Notes under the pieces: generated by a model
What the model was told of the DNA's origin: nothing
What the model saw: the letters and a program-made list of their open reading frames with translations, nothing else
Database searches by the model: none
Part shown: one piece after another, positions 16,128 through 24,013 of the stretch
Position numbering within the stretch: the first letter of the stretch is position 1
How the letters are laid out: every line of letters starts with the position of its first letter
Assembly: GCA_001917175.1 (NCBI GenBank)
Contig: MNTV01000032.1
Span: 44,079 to 108,078 of the forward strand
Reading direction: 5' to 3'
DNA: 64,000 bases
DNA from: Azospirillum sp. 51_20
Lineage (GTDB): Bacteria > Pseudomonadota > Alphaproteobacteria > RF32 > CAG-239
Made by a program: the position numbers and the translations under genes

Positions 16128-17173
16128 CTCCCGTTTTTATATTTCAGTTTCAATCCCAAAATCCTGACGCCCACTTTCTTCGCATATGTTTTTTTCGGCA
16201 GCAGACAAAGCAGGCGGAAGCAAAAGTAGTTCGGCGCCAGCAGCAGACAATAAACGAAATTGCGCCACGGTTTCGGCACCGTCCAGCCGCCGGCCGGGGA
16301 AAATTCGGCAAAAAAGCGCTTGGCCTTGTAAAAAAACTCTTTTTGGTATTCTTTTCTGATGCCCCGGTACAAGCGAAGCGAATAATTGACGGTGGAAAAA
16401 AGCCAGCGATCTTTTTGTCGGCGGTCAATGCCCTGCGCCTCCGCCAGAGCATGAATTTTGGCATTGACATCAAACCAGTCGAGATAATGCCTACCGCCGT
16501 TGTTGATGGTGCTTTCCGCATGCTTGCGGCGAAAATAAAAAGCCTGCCGGTTGACGCCGACTCTGTCGGCGGCAAACAAGGCCTGTTTGAAAAACAGGCA
16601 GTCTTCAAACTTGAGCCCTTCCTCAAAACGAAGATTGTTGGCACGCAAAAAATCCGTCCGGTAAATCGTCAGCGCCGCCGACGGCGCCATCTCCCACCAG
16701 TGCTGCAGACATTCGTCGCGCGACAGCAGCGCGGTTTCCCCGCCGCCGGTCAGATAATAAAAATTATAAAACGGTTCCCTCACGTAACGGCCGCTTTCTT
16801 CCTCGTAAGAAACCGCCGCCATCGACAGCATGTCCAGTTTCCCGGCGGCCGCCTGCCCGCTCAGAACGCGGCAGCAGTCCGGATCAAGCCAGTCGTCTGC
16901 GTCCAAAAACTGAACGTACGCGCCTTTCGCCTTTTCCAGGGCGCGGTTGCGGGCCGCGCTTTGCCCCGAATTGCCCTGTGTCAGAACGGAAATCCGGGAA
17001 TCTTTTTGCGCATACGCCTGCAAAACGGAAGCGCTTCCGTCGGTCGAGCCGTCGTCGACGCAAATAACCTCAATATCTTTCAAAGTCTGGCCAATAACGC
17101 TGTCCAGACATTGCGGCAGATACTTTTCCGCATTATACGCGGGAATGATAACAGTCAGCACTACACCGGTCAT
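16109..17173 (-). CDS. Family 2 glycosyltransferase
   Basis: This 354-aa GT-A enzyme has the standard N-terminal catalytic fold: TVIIPAYNAEKYLPQCLDSV, then EVICVDDGSTDGS with the nucleotide-binding aspartate, then QNSGQSAARNR-type NSGQSAARNRAL, and the metal-binding FLDADDWLDPD. The C-terminal part (residues 220-354) is Arg/Tyr-rich with a hydrophobic stretch (NFVYCLLLAPNYFCFRLLCL) that may bind the membrane. The donor and acceptor sugars are unknown. It is the first gene of the four-gene minus-strand glycan operon and overlaps the PP-loop gene by 19 bp. Confidence 0.94.
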   Translation of the reverse strand: MTGVVLTVIIPAYNAEKYLPQCLDSVIGQTLKDIEVICVDDGSTDGSASVLQAYAQKDSRISVLTQGNSGQSAARNRALEKAKGAYVQFLDADDWLDPDCCRVLSGQAAAGKLDMLSMAAVSYEEESGRYVREPFYNFYYLTGGGETALLSRDECLQHWWEMAPSAALTIYRTDFLRANNLRFEEGLKFEDCLFFKQALFAADRVGVNRQAFYFRRKHAESTINNGGRHYLDWFDVNAKIHALAEAQGIDRRQKDRWLFSTVNYSLRLYRGIRKEYQKEFFYKAKRFFAEFSPAGGWTVPKPWRNFVYCLLLAPNYFCFRLLCLLPKKTYAKKVGVRILGLKLKYKNGRCKCSL

Positions 17174-17462
17174 CGGCTCACCTTTTTGTCATAAATTGTT
17201 GCATATTAACGATCCTTTCTTTGCGGCAGATAAATCTGTATATCACCTTTTGTTGAAAAATCATCTAAAATATTCTTGTTAACAACAATTTTTTAGACAT
17301 TTGTTCCGGGGGCGGGCTTTTTGTCTTGTTGCAAAGAAAGGATCGTTTTTTTGCGGCAATTATGTTTTAACGCCCGGCAACAAAGGCCCGCCGCGTTTTC
17401 CCCACCGCCGAAACGGTTTTGGTCCGCTTCCCGCGCAGCATGTCAAGCTGCCCGAACGGATA
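17174..17462. other. Intergenic region with a 17-bp perfect inverted repeat
   Basis: AACGATCCTTTCTTTGC at 17208-17224 is exactly inverted as GCAAAGAAAGGATCGTT at 17331-17347. The arms are separated by 106 bp that include AACAACAATTTTTTAG and a GC-rich GGGGGCGGGC. The right arm continues TTTTTT. Both arms are flanked by GTTGCA and GCGGCA phrases. It lies just upstream of the glycosyltransferase start and could be a very long hairpin in the leader or a small palindromic insertion. No gene is visible. Confidence 0.7.
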
Positions 17463-17491
17463 TAAAAAAAGCCGGCGAAACGCCGCCGGCC
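17463..17491 (-). terminator. Terminator of rlmH
   Basis: GCCGGC pairs with GCCGGC around GAAACGCC. On the minus strand the hairpin is followed by TTTTTTTATA. It lies 23 bp after the rlmH stop. Confidence 0.85.
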
Positions 17492-17513
17492 GCATTCTTT
17501 GAAAAAAGCGAAA

Positions 17514-17954
17514 TTACTCCCGGTGATAGGGATGATGGTTGATAATCGTCTGAATGCGGTAAATCTGTTCCGCCAACACCGCCCGCATCAGCATGTGCGG
17601 CAGCGTCAGCCGGCCGAAAGAAAGCAGCAGATCCGCCCTTTCCCGCGTCGAAGGCAGGTGCCCGTCGGCGCCGCCGATCAGAAAGCATATTTCCGAACAG
17701 CCGTCCAGCATCCATTTTTCCGCTTTGGCGGCCAGTTCCAAAGACTTCATATTTTCGCCGCGTTCATCCAGAACCACCGCTTTTGCCCCTGCCGGGATGG
17801 AAGAAAGCAGAAACTTGGCCTCCTCTTCCTGAGAAGCGTTGTCGTGTTCTTTAATCGTCACTTCCCAGCCGGAACGTTTGATATATTCATCAATCAACTG
17901 TTTTTCCGGCGAATTTTTCCTGCATTTGCCGATGGCAATAATTGTCGCTTTCAT
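17514..17954 (-). CDS. rlmH: 23S rRNA pseudouridine-1915 N3-methyltransferase RlmH
   Basis: RlmH is a small SPOUT methyltransferase that N3-methylates pseudouridine 1915 in helix 69 of 23S rRNA. The protein starts MKATIIAIGKCRK and shows the SPOUT SAM-binding knot: ICFLIGGADGHLPS and the end LPHMLMRAVLAEQIYRIQTI followed by HHPYHRE, the conserved tail. The ATG at 17954 has GGGGA about 7 bases upstream, giving 146 aa; upstream in-frame starts would add a non-conserved leader. It is separated from rsfS, its usual neighbour, by two unrelated plus-strand genes. Confidence 0.95.
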   Translation of the reverse strand: MKATIIAIGKCRKNSPEKQLIDEYIKRSGWEVTIKEHDNASQEEEAKFLLSSIPAGAKAVVLDERGENMKSLELAAKAEKWMLDGCSEICFLIGGADGHLPSTRERADLLLSFGRLTLPHMLMRAVLAEQIYRIQTIINHHPYHRE

Positions 17955-18112
17955 CATTTTCCCCGTTTTTAAACAAAAAATAGCATGTTCATCTTTGGTT
18001 GCCAACCAAAAATTTCCGCCCCAACATCAAAACACATCTGCTGCCGATTGACAACATTTCCTTTTTATGTCAACCTGAAATCGGAGTTAAATTATTCTAA
18101 ACCTTAAAAACT

Positions 18113-18628
18113 ATGAAAAAATTATTGGAACGGCTGCGCCTCTTTCTTTTCCGAAGAAGGCTGACGCAATGCCGCAGGGCTCTCACCCGTTCGATCGAAC
18201 TGGTTTCCGGCTTTCCGACAATGAAGAAATTGGAGGAAAATATCCTTTACCGTCGCGAAGCGCTTTCTGCCGCCGAACTTGTTCCCGGTCTGCAATCACC
18301 TCCCCTGCTGCTTAGATTCATCAGCAGGTTCGACATCCGTGAAACGGTTTACGGCTGGGGATTCGCCTGCTCCGGAGGCTGGCTGGCCGTCCTTTGCGGA
18401 AGCAGTCGATTGGTGTTCGTCGATCAAAGGCTTTGCCTGGCTCAAAACGTCAACTGCGGGGCCATTTTTACCGTTACCGTCAACGAAGTAAACGATCGCG
18501 TGGTACTCTACTTTGACGGAACCGACGTTGTTACCCTCAAACTCGAAGACGCCGCCGGCAAGGAAATACACGCTTTTCCTTCCGGCCGCATGCCTTCCTG
18601 GGACAAAATCTGCCTGCACGCACGCTGA
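18113..18628 (+). CDS. Hypothetical protein, basic N-terminus
   Basis: This 171-aa protein belongs to no family I recognise. It begins with a very basic helix (MKKLLERLRLFLFRRRLTQC), followed by ~120 residues with beta-rich character (YGWGFACSGGWLAVLCGS, AIFTVTVNEVNDRVVLYFDG). There is no signal peptide and no clear membrane span. It has its own terminator 20 bp downstream. Together with the gene at 19331 it sits between rsfS and rlmH, which usually are adjacent, so the pair looks like inserted accessory genes. Confidence 0.65.
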   Translation: MKKLLERLRLFLFRRRLTQCRRALTRSIELVSGFPTMKKLEENILYRREALSAAELVPGLQSPPLLLRFISRFDIRETVYGWGFACSGGWLAVLCGSSRLVFVDQRLCLAQNVNCGAIFTVTVNEVNDRVVLYFDGTDVVTLKLEDAAGKEIHAFPSGRMPSWDKICLHAR

Positions 18629-18647
18629 TTTTGCCATACAACAGCCC

Positions 18648-18679
18648 AACGGCCGCCATCAACGACGGCCGTTTTTTTC
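18648..18679 (+). terminator. Intrinsic terminator
   Basis: AACGGCCG pairs with CGGCCGTT around CCATCAACGA, followed by a T-run. It closes the gene ending at 18628. Confidence 0.88.
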
Positions 18680-19260
18680 ATTATATCCTCATTGAAAATC
18701 ACAACCCTGACGGCAGAGAAGCGACAAGATGCCGGAACAAGGCGCCACTGTGCCGACACACAAAAATAACGCCCGGCTCCTTCCTCAACCTGCCGTCCCT
18801 TGCAAAATCACAACCGCCCCAAAAAGGAAATCTGTTATACCGAACCACGCCGAACTTGTTTCTGCATTCCATATTTTGTTTCAATCTCTCACACCTTTTT
18901 TAATCTGCTCCGGTTTTCCCCGCTGCCCCGCCCTTGTTTACTTTTCCTGCCGTTTCTTATTCTCTCCCGTCCCTTACCGCTTCTTTGTTTTTCTTTCCCG
19001 GTCATTTTTCACATACCGCATTTTTCTTTCATACGGCCTCTTTTCCGTTTTTTCCCTCCGAACTTTCCCCTCAGTCACTTTCTTTGTTTCACTTTCGGTT
19101 GCCCTGTTACCGCTTTTCCGTTTTTTCTCTGCCCCGCCGGCGGTTTTTCCCGCGCACCGTTTTCCCGGTTTGCCGCTTTCCGCCCCGTATATTTCCCATT
19201 TTTTTCGCCCGTCTCCTCGTTTGACCGGCCACGTCCGCCTCTCATTCCGCCGATCGGGAA
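18680..19260. other. Pyrimidine-rich gene-free island
   Basis: From about 18870 to 19250 the plus strand is CT-rich with TTTTCC/CCGTTT phrases. Three overlapping frames stay open, again as a composition effect. The left part (18680-18870) is ordinary sequence with nothing recognisable. The island ends just before the promoter at 19262. Confidence 0.75.
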
Positions 19261-19261
19261 C

Positions 19262-19289
19262 TTGACTTATTGACAAATTTTTGTATAAT
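19262..19289 (+). promoter_or_regulatory. Sigma-70-type promoter upstream of 19331
   Basis: TTGACT at 19262-19267 and a perfect TATAAT at 19284-19289 are separated by 16 bp. A second TTGACA at 19270 is too close to the -10 box to act as -35. The transcript would have a ~35-nt leader. Confidence 0.65.
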
Positions 19290-19330
19290 AAAGGCAACAA
19301 AAAATTATTAAACCTAAATTATATTTCATT

Positions 19331-19852
19331 ATGAAAAACATGATCAACTATCTGGAATGCCTCTTTACCAAATACTCGGAAAGCACCCGTCTGCTTTTTC
19401 TGCTGGACAGGTCATCGCTTGCAAGCCGCCGGGAAAACTGCTGCGAAACAGTCGGATACAAAGAACTGCTCGAAGAATACAACAAATTTTCCGGCAAGGC
19501 GAAAAAACTTTCCGACGTGTTGTTGAAGGACATTTTCGATGCAAAGGGAAATTTCATTTGCACCGCCTGGCTGATCGAAGACGAAAAAGGTTTCTTTTTC
19601 TTCCTCCCCGGAACCAAAGACATGCGTTTTTGCCAGGACAAAGAAAGCTTCCGCTTTCGCCCGGCAAAATTCATACTTCTGGAACTGGAAGACAGTTTGG
19701 CCTGCCCGCGAAAATTTTTCCTGCTGGAGTACAATTCCAAACGGCAATGGGTAAAAACCAGAGCCTTGCTCTATGAAAAAAATTTCGGGGAACGGCTGAA
19801 AAAGAAAAAGGTTTACGTTTTTCCCAAACCTTTGACCAGATTCGGCTTATAG
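19331..19852 (+). CDS. Hypothetical cytoplasmic protein
   Basis: This is a 173-aa protein of unknown function, with no signal peptide or membrane segment. It has a helical N-terminal half (MINYLECLFTKYSESTRLLF, YKELLEEYNKFSGKAKK) and a beta-rich second half (FICTAWLIEDEKGFFFFLPG, KFILLELEDSLACPRKFFLL), ending in a very basic segment (ERLKKKKVYVFPK). It has a good promoter and a strong terminator, so it is an independent unit. Its codon use is AT-richer than obgE nearby, which fits an acquired gene, but this is only an impression. Confidence 0.65.
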   Translation: MKNMINYLECLFTKYSESTRLLFLLDRSSLASRRENCCETVGYKELLEEYNKFSGKAKKLSDVLLKDIFDAKGNFICTAWLIEDEKGFFFFLPGTKDMRFCQDKESFRFRPAKFILLELEDSLACPRKFFLLEYNSKRQWVKTRALLYEKNFGERLKKKKVYVFPKPLTRFGL

Positions 19853-19860
19853 TTGTCAAA

Positions 19861-19902
19861 AACGGCAGCGGTTTCGTTCCAACGAACCGTCGCCGTTTTT
19901 TT
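19861..19902 (+). terminator. Intrinsic terminator
   Basis: AACGGCAGCGGTTTCGTT pairs with AACGAACCGTCGCCGTT around CC, followed by TTTTTTT. It is a long, strong hairpin 8 bp after the stop codon. Confidence 0.92.
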
Positions 19903-19988
19903 ATGCTTCAAACGTCTGCGCCAACAGACAAATGCCGGCATACCTCCCCAGCCGCAAAGGCTTGCGAAGCTTGAAGCCGAACGTTAAG
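19901..19988 (+). repeat. Post-terminator repeat, family 2, copy A
   Basis: The sequence directly after the terminator T-run (TTATGCTTCAAACGTC, then GCGC, GACAAATGCCGGCAT, and CGAAGCTTGAAGCCG) recurs at 56582-56679, also immediately after a terminator. The copies are about 65-70% alike over ~85 bp by eye. No protein is supported. The stretch from 19989 to 20199 is otherwise featureless. Confidence 0.6.
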
Positions 19989-20198
19989 GTCCAAAACGGT
20001 TAATGCCGTTTGCACTAACCGGGAAAGTTTATCGTCCCGGCCTATACTTCACCGCCCCGCTCCCGTTTCGTTTTCCATCGGCATCCGTTCCCCAAAAAAA
20101 CACCGACCGTTTTCCGGTTCCGCCCCCTCCGCCGATTATCAAACGGACGCACCCCGGTTTTTCTCCGGCAGTTTTTCCCGCCGCTTCCCAATGCAACA

Positions 20199-20226
20199 AA
20201 AAGGCCGGCTCATACGCCGGCCCTTA
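20199..20226 (-). terminator. Terminator of the rplU-rsfS run
   Basis: On the minus strand GGCCGGC pairs with GCCGGCC around GTATGA, followed by TTTTTG. It lies 20 bp after the rsfS stop. Confidence 0.85.
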
Positions 20227-20245
20227 AAAACCGTTGCCGAACAAC

Positions 20246-20605
20246 CTACTCCTTACGCAGATTGGCGGCAGACTGCCACATCTTTTCCAGATTGTAAAAT
20301 TCCCTTACCTCGGGGCGGAAAAGGTGGACGATCACGTCATAAGCATCAATCAGCACCCAGTCGCCTTTGGCTTCTCCTTCACTGACAGACTTGTAGCCGG
20401 CGGCTTTCAGATTTTCCTGCACGCGCTGGGCCAGCGAAATCACATGCCGGTCGGAAGTGCCCGAAGCCACCACCATTTCGTTGGCAATCGAAGTTTTGCC
20501 GCGCAGATCAATAACCACTACGTCCTCGGCCTTGCCGTCCTCCAGACTGGAAGTGACAATATCCAAGACCGGGTTTTCTTCCTGTTTCATTTCTTTGTTC
20601 AACAA
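20246..20605 (-). CDS. rsfS: Ribosomal silencing factor RsfS
   Basis: This 119-aa RsfS/Iojap protein binds ribosomal protein L14 and blocks subunit joining when nutrients are scarce. Diagnostic segments are VVIDLRGKTSIANEMVVASG, then VISLAQRVQENLK and WVLIDAYDVIVHLFRPEVRE followed by FYNLEKMW. The start is uncertain: a TTG at 20605 follows a GAGG, and an ATG at 20590 would give 114 aa. It follows obgE by 22 bp. Its usual partner rlmH is 2.3 kb away beyond two opposite-strand genes. Confidence 0.95.
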   Translation of the reverse strand: MLNKEMKQEENPVLDIVTSSLEDGKAEDVVVIDLRGKTSIANEMVVASGTSDRHVISLAQRVQENLKAAGYKSVSEGEAKGDWVLIDAYDVIVHLFRPEVREFYNLEKMWQSAANLRKE

Positions 20606-20627
20606 AATTCCTCACTCCTTATTTCGG

Positions 20628-21683
20628 TTACAACGGAGACCACGAAGACTTCTCCGGCATTGCCGCCTGCTCGTCTTCTTCGCTTTCCTGTCTCCGTTCT
20701 CTTTTAATATAATGGTTGACGTCAAGCAGACAATCAAACACCCCTTTTTTGGCAATTGCCGAAATCGGATAAACCTTCTTGCCGATTGCCGTTTCCAGTT
20801 CCCGCACTTTCGCCGCCGTTTCCTCTTCCGGCAGCGCATCGCATTTATTTAAAGCCACCACTTCCGGTTTTTGCACCAGCCCGCGGTCATAAAGTTCCAG
20901 CTCTTTTCTGATGTCGCGATAGGCCTTGACCACGTCCTCCGAGGTAATGTCGATCAGATGGAGAAAAACTTCGCAGCGTTCAATATGCTTCAGAAAACGG
21001 TCGCCGAGGCCGATTCCCTCATGCGCCCCTTCAATCAGCCCCGGAATGTCGGCCAGCACCATTTCGTAGCCGTCTACCCAGGCCACGCCCAGATTGGGGT
21101 GAAGGGTGGTAAACGGATAGTCGGCGATTTTCGGCCGCGCTTTGGTTACTGCTGTCAGGAAAGTGGACTTTCCGGCATTTGGCATTCCGATCAGACCGAC
21201 GTCGGCAATGATCTTAAGCCGCAGCCACAGCCATTTTTCCTCTCCCGGCCAGCCGGGTTCGGCATAACGCGGCGCCTGATTGGTCGAGCTCTTGAAAGTG
21301 GTGTTGCCTCTCCCGCCGTCACCGCCTTTGGCTGCCAGATAGGTTTGGCCGGGTTTTACCATGTCGGCCAGCACCGTTTCCCCGTCTTCGGCCACGATTT
21401 CGGTTCCGACCGGCACTTTGATGACAATGTCCGGCGCCTTGCTGCCGTTTTTGTCCGATCCCATGCCGTTTTGGCCCTTTTTAGCCTTAAAATGCTGAGT
21501 ATAACGGAAATCAATCAGGGTATTCAGATTGGCAACCGCTTCAAAATAAATGCTGCCGCCCTTGCCGCCGTCACCGCCGTTCGGCCCGCCAAACTCGATA
21601 TACTTTTCCCGGCGGAAAGAAACGCAGCCGGCACCGCCGTCGCCCGACTTCACGAAAATCTTAGCCTGATCCAGAAATTTCAT
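20628..21683 (-). CDS. obgE: GTPase ObgE/CgtA
   Basis: This 351-aa essential GTPase acts in late 50S ribosome assembly and stress signalling. The N-terminal OBG fold (residues 1-158) has the glycine-rich sheets GDGGAGCVSFRREKY and GGPNGGDGGKGGSIYFEA. The G domain has G1 GMPNAGKST, G3 DIPGLIEGAHEG and G4 NKCD. The C-terminus is short and acidic/basic (RERRQESEEDEQAAMPEK) and lacks a long OCT domain. It lies downstream of rplU-rpmA, the near-universal arrangement, after a possible internal terminator. Confidence 0.97.
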   Translation of the reverse strand: MKFLDQAKIFVKSGDGGAGCVSFRREKYIEFGGPNGGDGGKGGSIYFEAVANLNTLIDFRYTQHFKAKKGQNGMGSDKNGSKAPDIVIKVPVGTEIVAEDGETVLADMVKPGQTYLAAKGGDGGRGNTTFKSSTNQAPRYAEPGWPGEEKWLWLRLKIIADVGLIGMPNAGKSTFLTAVTKARPKIADYPFTTLHPNLGVAWVDGYEMVLADIPGLIEGAHEGIGLGDRFLKHIERCEVFLHLIDITSEDVVKAYRDIRKELELYDRGLVQKPEVVALNKCDALPEEETAAKVRELETAIGKKVYPISAIAKKGVFDCLLDVNHYIKRERRQESEEDEQAAMPEKSSWSPL

Positions 21684-21697
21684 AACCGCTCTCTTTC

Positions 21698-21729
21698 AAA
21701 AAAATGAAGGGGGCTTTAACACCCCCTCC
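21698..21729 (-). terminator. Attenuating terminator between rpmA and obgE
   Basis: On the minus strand GGGGG pairs with CCCCC around TGTTAAAG, then TTCATTTTTTT follows. It lies 22 bp after rpmA and 15 bp before obgE, so it probably reduces rather than abolishes readthrough into obgE. Confidence 0.7.
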
Positions 21730-21750
21730 GCCATTTTAACTTTTTACAAG

Positions 21751-22002
21751 TTATTCGGTAACCACGGAAACAATCGTTTTGTCACCCGACTTCTTAAAGG
21801 AAACTTTTCCTTCGGTCAGGGCAAAAATGGTGTGATCCTTGCCGAGGCCGACATTGTCACCCGGATGATACTTGGTTCCGCGCTGACGGATGATGATGTT
21901 TCCGGCAATAACCGCCTGACCGCCGGACTTTTTCAAGCCCAGACGACGACCTTCGGTATCGCGTCCGTTGGAAGTGCTGCCACCTGATTTCTTATGTGCC
22001 AT
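21751..22002 (-). CDS. rpmA: 50S ribosomal protein L27
   Basis: This is an 83-aa L27, a protein whose N-terminus reaches the peptidyl transferase centre. It begins MAHKKSGGSTSNGRDTEGRR, with no Firmicutes-type cleavable extension, and contains GNIIIRQRGTKYHPG and VGLGKDHTIFAL, the family signature. Length is typical (84-90). It follows rplU by 27 bp in the usual rplU-rpmA-obg order. Confidence 0.98.
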   Translation of the reverse strand: MAHKKSGGSTSNGRDTEGRRLGLKKSGGQAVIAGNIIIRQRGTKYHPGDNVGLGKDHTIFALTEGKVSFKKSGDKTIVSVVTE

Positions 22003-22029
22003 AACTAAATCTCCTAAAAAACCTATTGC

Positions 22030-22326
22030 TTACGCGATTTCCGCAATTTTGACAATAGTAATATTCTGTCTGTGGCCGTTTTTGCGGCGATAGTTCTGTC
22101 TTCTTTTCTTCTTGAAAACAATAACCTTATCAGCCTTAGCCTGTTTCAAAATGGTTGCTTTTACCGAAGCGCCGGCAACCAGCGGTTTACCGACATTGTC
22201 GCCCAAAGCCAGAACTTCGTTGAAGATAACTTCGCTGCCTTCGTCACCGGCCAGCTTCTCGACTTTGATAACGTCTCCGGAAGCGACTTTATACTGTTTT
22301 CCGCCTGTTTTAATTACTGCGTACAT
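22030..22326 (-). CDS. rplU: 50S ribosomal protein L21
   Basis: This 98-aa L21 begins MYAVIKTGGKQYKVASGDVI and ends in a basic tail (KKKRRQNYRRKNGHRQNITIV), matching the 23S-rRNA-binding L21 family. The ATG at 22326 is preceded by AGGTGAG seven bases upstream. A GTG three codons earlier lies inside that Shine-Dalgarno sequence, so it is not the start. It is the first gene of the rplU-rpmA-obgE-rsfS run. Confidence 0.98.
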   Translation of the reverse strand: MYAVIKTGGKQYKVASGDVIKVEKLAGDEGSEVIFNEVLALGDNVGKPLVAGASVKATILKQAKADKVIVFKKKRRQNYRRKNGHRQNITIVKIAEIA

Positions 22327-22432
22327 TTTTCTCACCTAATTTTTATTTTGATTATTTAAACACAAAACGTTGTTTGCAATATACATAAGTTTTTTTTGCT
22401 GTCAACAATATTTTAACAAAAGGGAAAAAATC

Positions 22433-22909
22433 TTATTTGTTGAGAATGCGGTACAGCTGCGGTTTCATGAACTTGCCCTGCCAGATTCCGCGTTTCTCCC
22501 TCTCGGCTTCCGCTTCCGCGGCGGAGTAATCGGAATGCTTGTTTTTGTAAACCACCGCCCAGCCGGCCCGCACCATCGCCTCGTTCAGGTTGGTTTTCTC
22601 CCCGATCTTGTTGGTAACGTAGCAGGTGCACAAACTGCGGTCGTAACGGTCCAGATCGCGTTCGATGCAGGTGACTTTGCCCTGATCGACCAGACTTTGC
22701 AAATATTGCCTGGCCTCAAGTCCGCAGGCATACTTTTTATTGTTGGGATAACGGCAGTCCTGATAATATTCGGGCGCGTCGATTCCTTCCAGACGGATAC
22801 GCACTTCCCCCATTTCCAGACTGTCGCCGTCCACCACGTAAACGTTCTCGGCGGCAAAGGCGCCGGCGGCATACAGGCACCCGGCCAACAGACAAACAAA
22901 CAGTTTCAT
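22433..22909 (-). CDS. Secreted thermonuclease-family nuclease
   Basis: This 158-aa protein has a signal peptide (MKLFVCLLAGCLYAAGAFA, then AE) and a staphylococcal-nuclease-like domain. The calcium-site aspartate is in VYVVDGDSLEM, the catalytic Arg-x7-Glu pair is in RIRLEGIDAPE, and the third catalytic Arg is in the segment LDRYDRSLCTCYV. It would degrade DNA or RNA outside the cytoplasm. Four or more cysteines in the mature part (DCRYP, YACG, TCIE, LCTC) suggest disulfides in the periplasm, fitting the two DsbA-like proteins encoded here. Confidence 0.9.
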   Translation of the reverse strand: MKLFVCLLAGCLYAAGAFAAENVYVVDGDSLEMGEVRIRLEGIDAPEYYQDCRYPNNKKYACGLEARQYLQSLVDQGKVTCIERDLDRYDRSLCTCYVTNKIGEKTNLNEAMVRAGWAVVYKNKHSDYSAAEAEAEREKRGIWQGKFMKPQLYRILNK

Positions 22910-23078
22910 TTTCTTTCCCTCGCAGGTTTCGTAAGCTTTCTTTCATTATAAAGGCAAGCGATTTATTATGCAAACACTAAATTATTGCACGATAAGCTAA
23001 AAAAATCTTTGTCTTTTAATAATTTTGTCTTATTATAAGGACAGTTTTTTAAATCGATTTAAAAAAGGAAGAAAAATC

Positions 23079-23963
23079 GTGTCTAGGAAAAAAGCTCTGA
23101 GTCTGTTAACCGTCGCCCTGCTTTCCGTCGGCGGCTGCCGTTTCTGGGACCGCAGCATGCAAGACGTCATGAACGACCCGCTCGACAAGGCAAACGAGGT
23201 GGAAAGTTACCCCGTGCGCAACACGCAGATGGCGCCGCTGGCAACCCCGCGTTCGATCATCGTCTGCCGCAGTAAACAGTGCGCGCCGATCAAACTGTCA
23301 ATGTCCAAGGAATACATATACAACAGTCTGGCCCAGATGATGAAAAACAACAACCATCAGAAGGCTTTGGTCTGCTCGGCCGACGTCGGCAGCCGCAACT
23401 GCTATCAGAACTACATTTCGCTGCCGATTACCGTCGGCATCACCCCGGCCTACATGTACATCGATTCCGTCAAAATCAGCGACGTAACCATGAACAAGGG
23501 CTCAAGTTCGATCAACATGATGCTCAACTACAACGTTACCTACAACGGACAAACGCCGGAATGTTCTCCCGACAAGACCCTGCTTTACGTTAAAAACGCC
23601 GACAATATCGTTTTGGAAGACAAGGGTTACCGCTGCAAAATGACCACCATCGGCACCACCACGGTCAAAACCATGTTTCTGATCGATTTTATCGATCTCG
23701 ACTATGGTTTCATCGGCGGCTATTACTCGATCGGTCTGTCCGGCCCCTCCTACGGCGGCGGAACCGGCTATATGATGCTGCGCATGCCTAAAACCGGCTA
23801 CCCGCTGCTGCCGATGCCGAAAGCGCCTGCGGAAAAAGGCAAACTGACACCGGGACAGGCTCAGGCTGAAGCCTACATGGAAGGAAAGGATCCGACAAAC
23901 GGCAGCGACAACGCTTCCGGTACCGACGGCGTTCAGGTCTTTCCGATCAATTATAAAAACTGA
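23079..23963 (+). CDS. Hypothetical lipoprotein
   Basis: The likely start is a GTG at 23079, eight bases after AAGGAAG, giving a 294-aa protein with a lipoprotein signal: ALSLLTVALLSVGGC, lipobox Ser-Val-Gly-Gly-Cys with Cys at residue 20. An ATG at 23025 would add a hydrophilic leader that spoils the signal. The mature protein has many cysteines (VCRSKQC, LVCSADVGSRNC, PECSPD, YRCKM) and a Gly/Tyr-rich strand region (GYYSIGLSGPSYGGG), then a Pro/Lys/Ala-rich tail. No family is recognised. It probably sits on the periplasmic side of the envelope. Confidence 0.8.
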   Translation: MSRKKALSLLTVALLSVGGCRFWDRSMQDVMNDPLDKANEVESYPVRNTQMAPLATPRSIIVCRSKQCAPIKLSMSKEYIYNSLAQMMKNNNHQKALVCSADVGSRNCYQNYISLPITVGITPAYMYIDSVKISDVTMNKGSSSINMMLNYNVTYNGQTPECSPDKTLLYVKNADNIVLEDKGYRCKMTTIGTTTVKTMFLIDFIDLDYGFIGGYYSIGLSGPSYGGGTGYMMLRMPKTGYPLLPMPKAPAEKGKLTPGQAQAEAYMEGKDPTNGSDNASGTDGVQVFPINYKN

Positions 23964-23986
23964 CGGGATTTTGCCCCGCATTTCGA

Positions 23987-24013
23987 CTGCCCGCGCAAAC
24001 GGGCAGTTTTTTT
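23987..24013 (+). terminator. Intrinsic terminator of the lipoprotein gene
   Basis: CTGCCCG pairs with CGGGCAG around CGCAAA, followed by TTTTTTT. It lies 23 bp after the stop codon. Confidence 0.9.
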
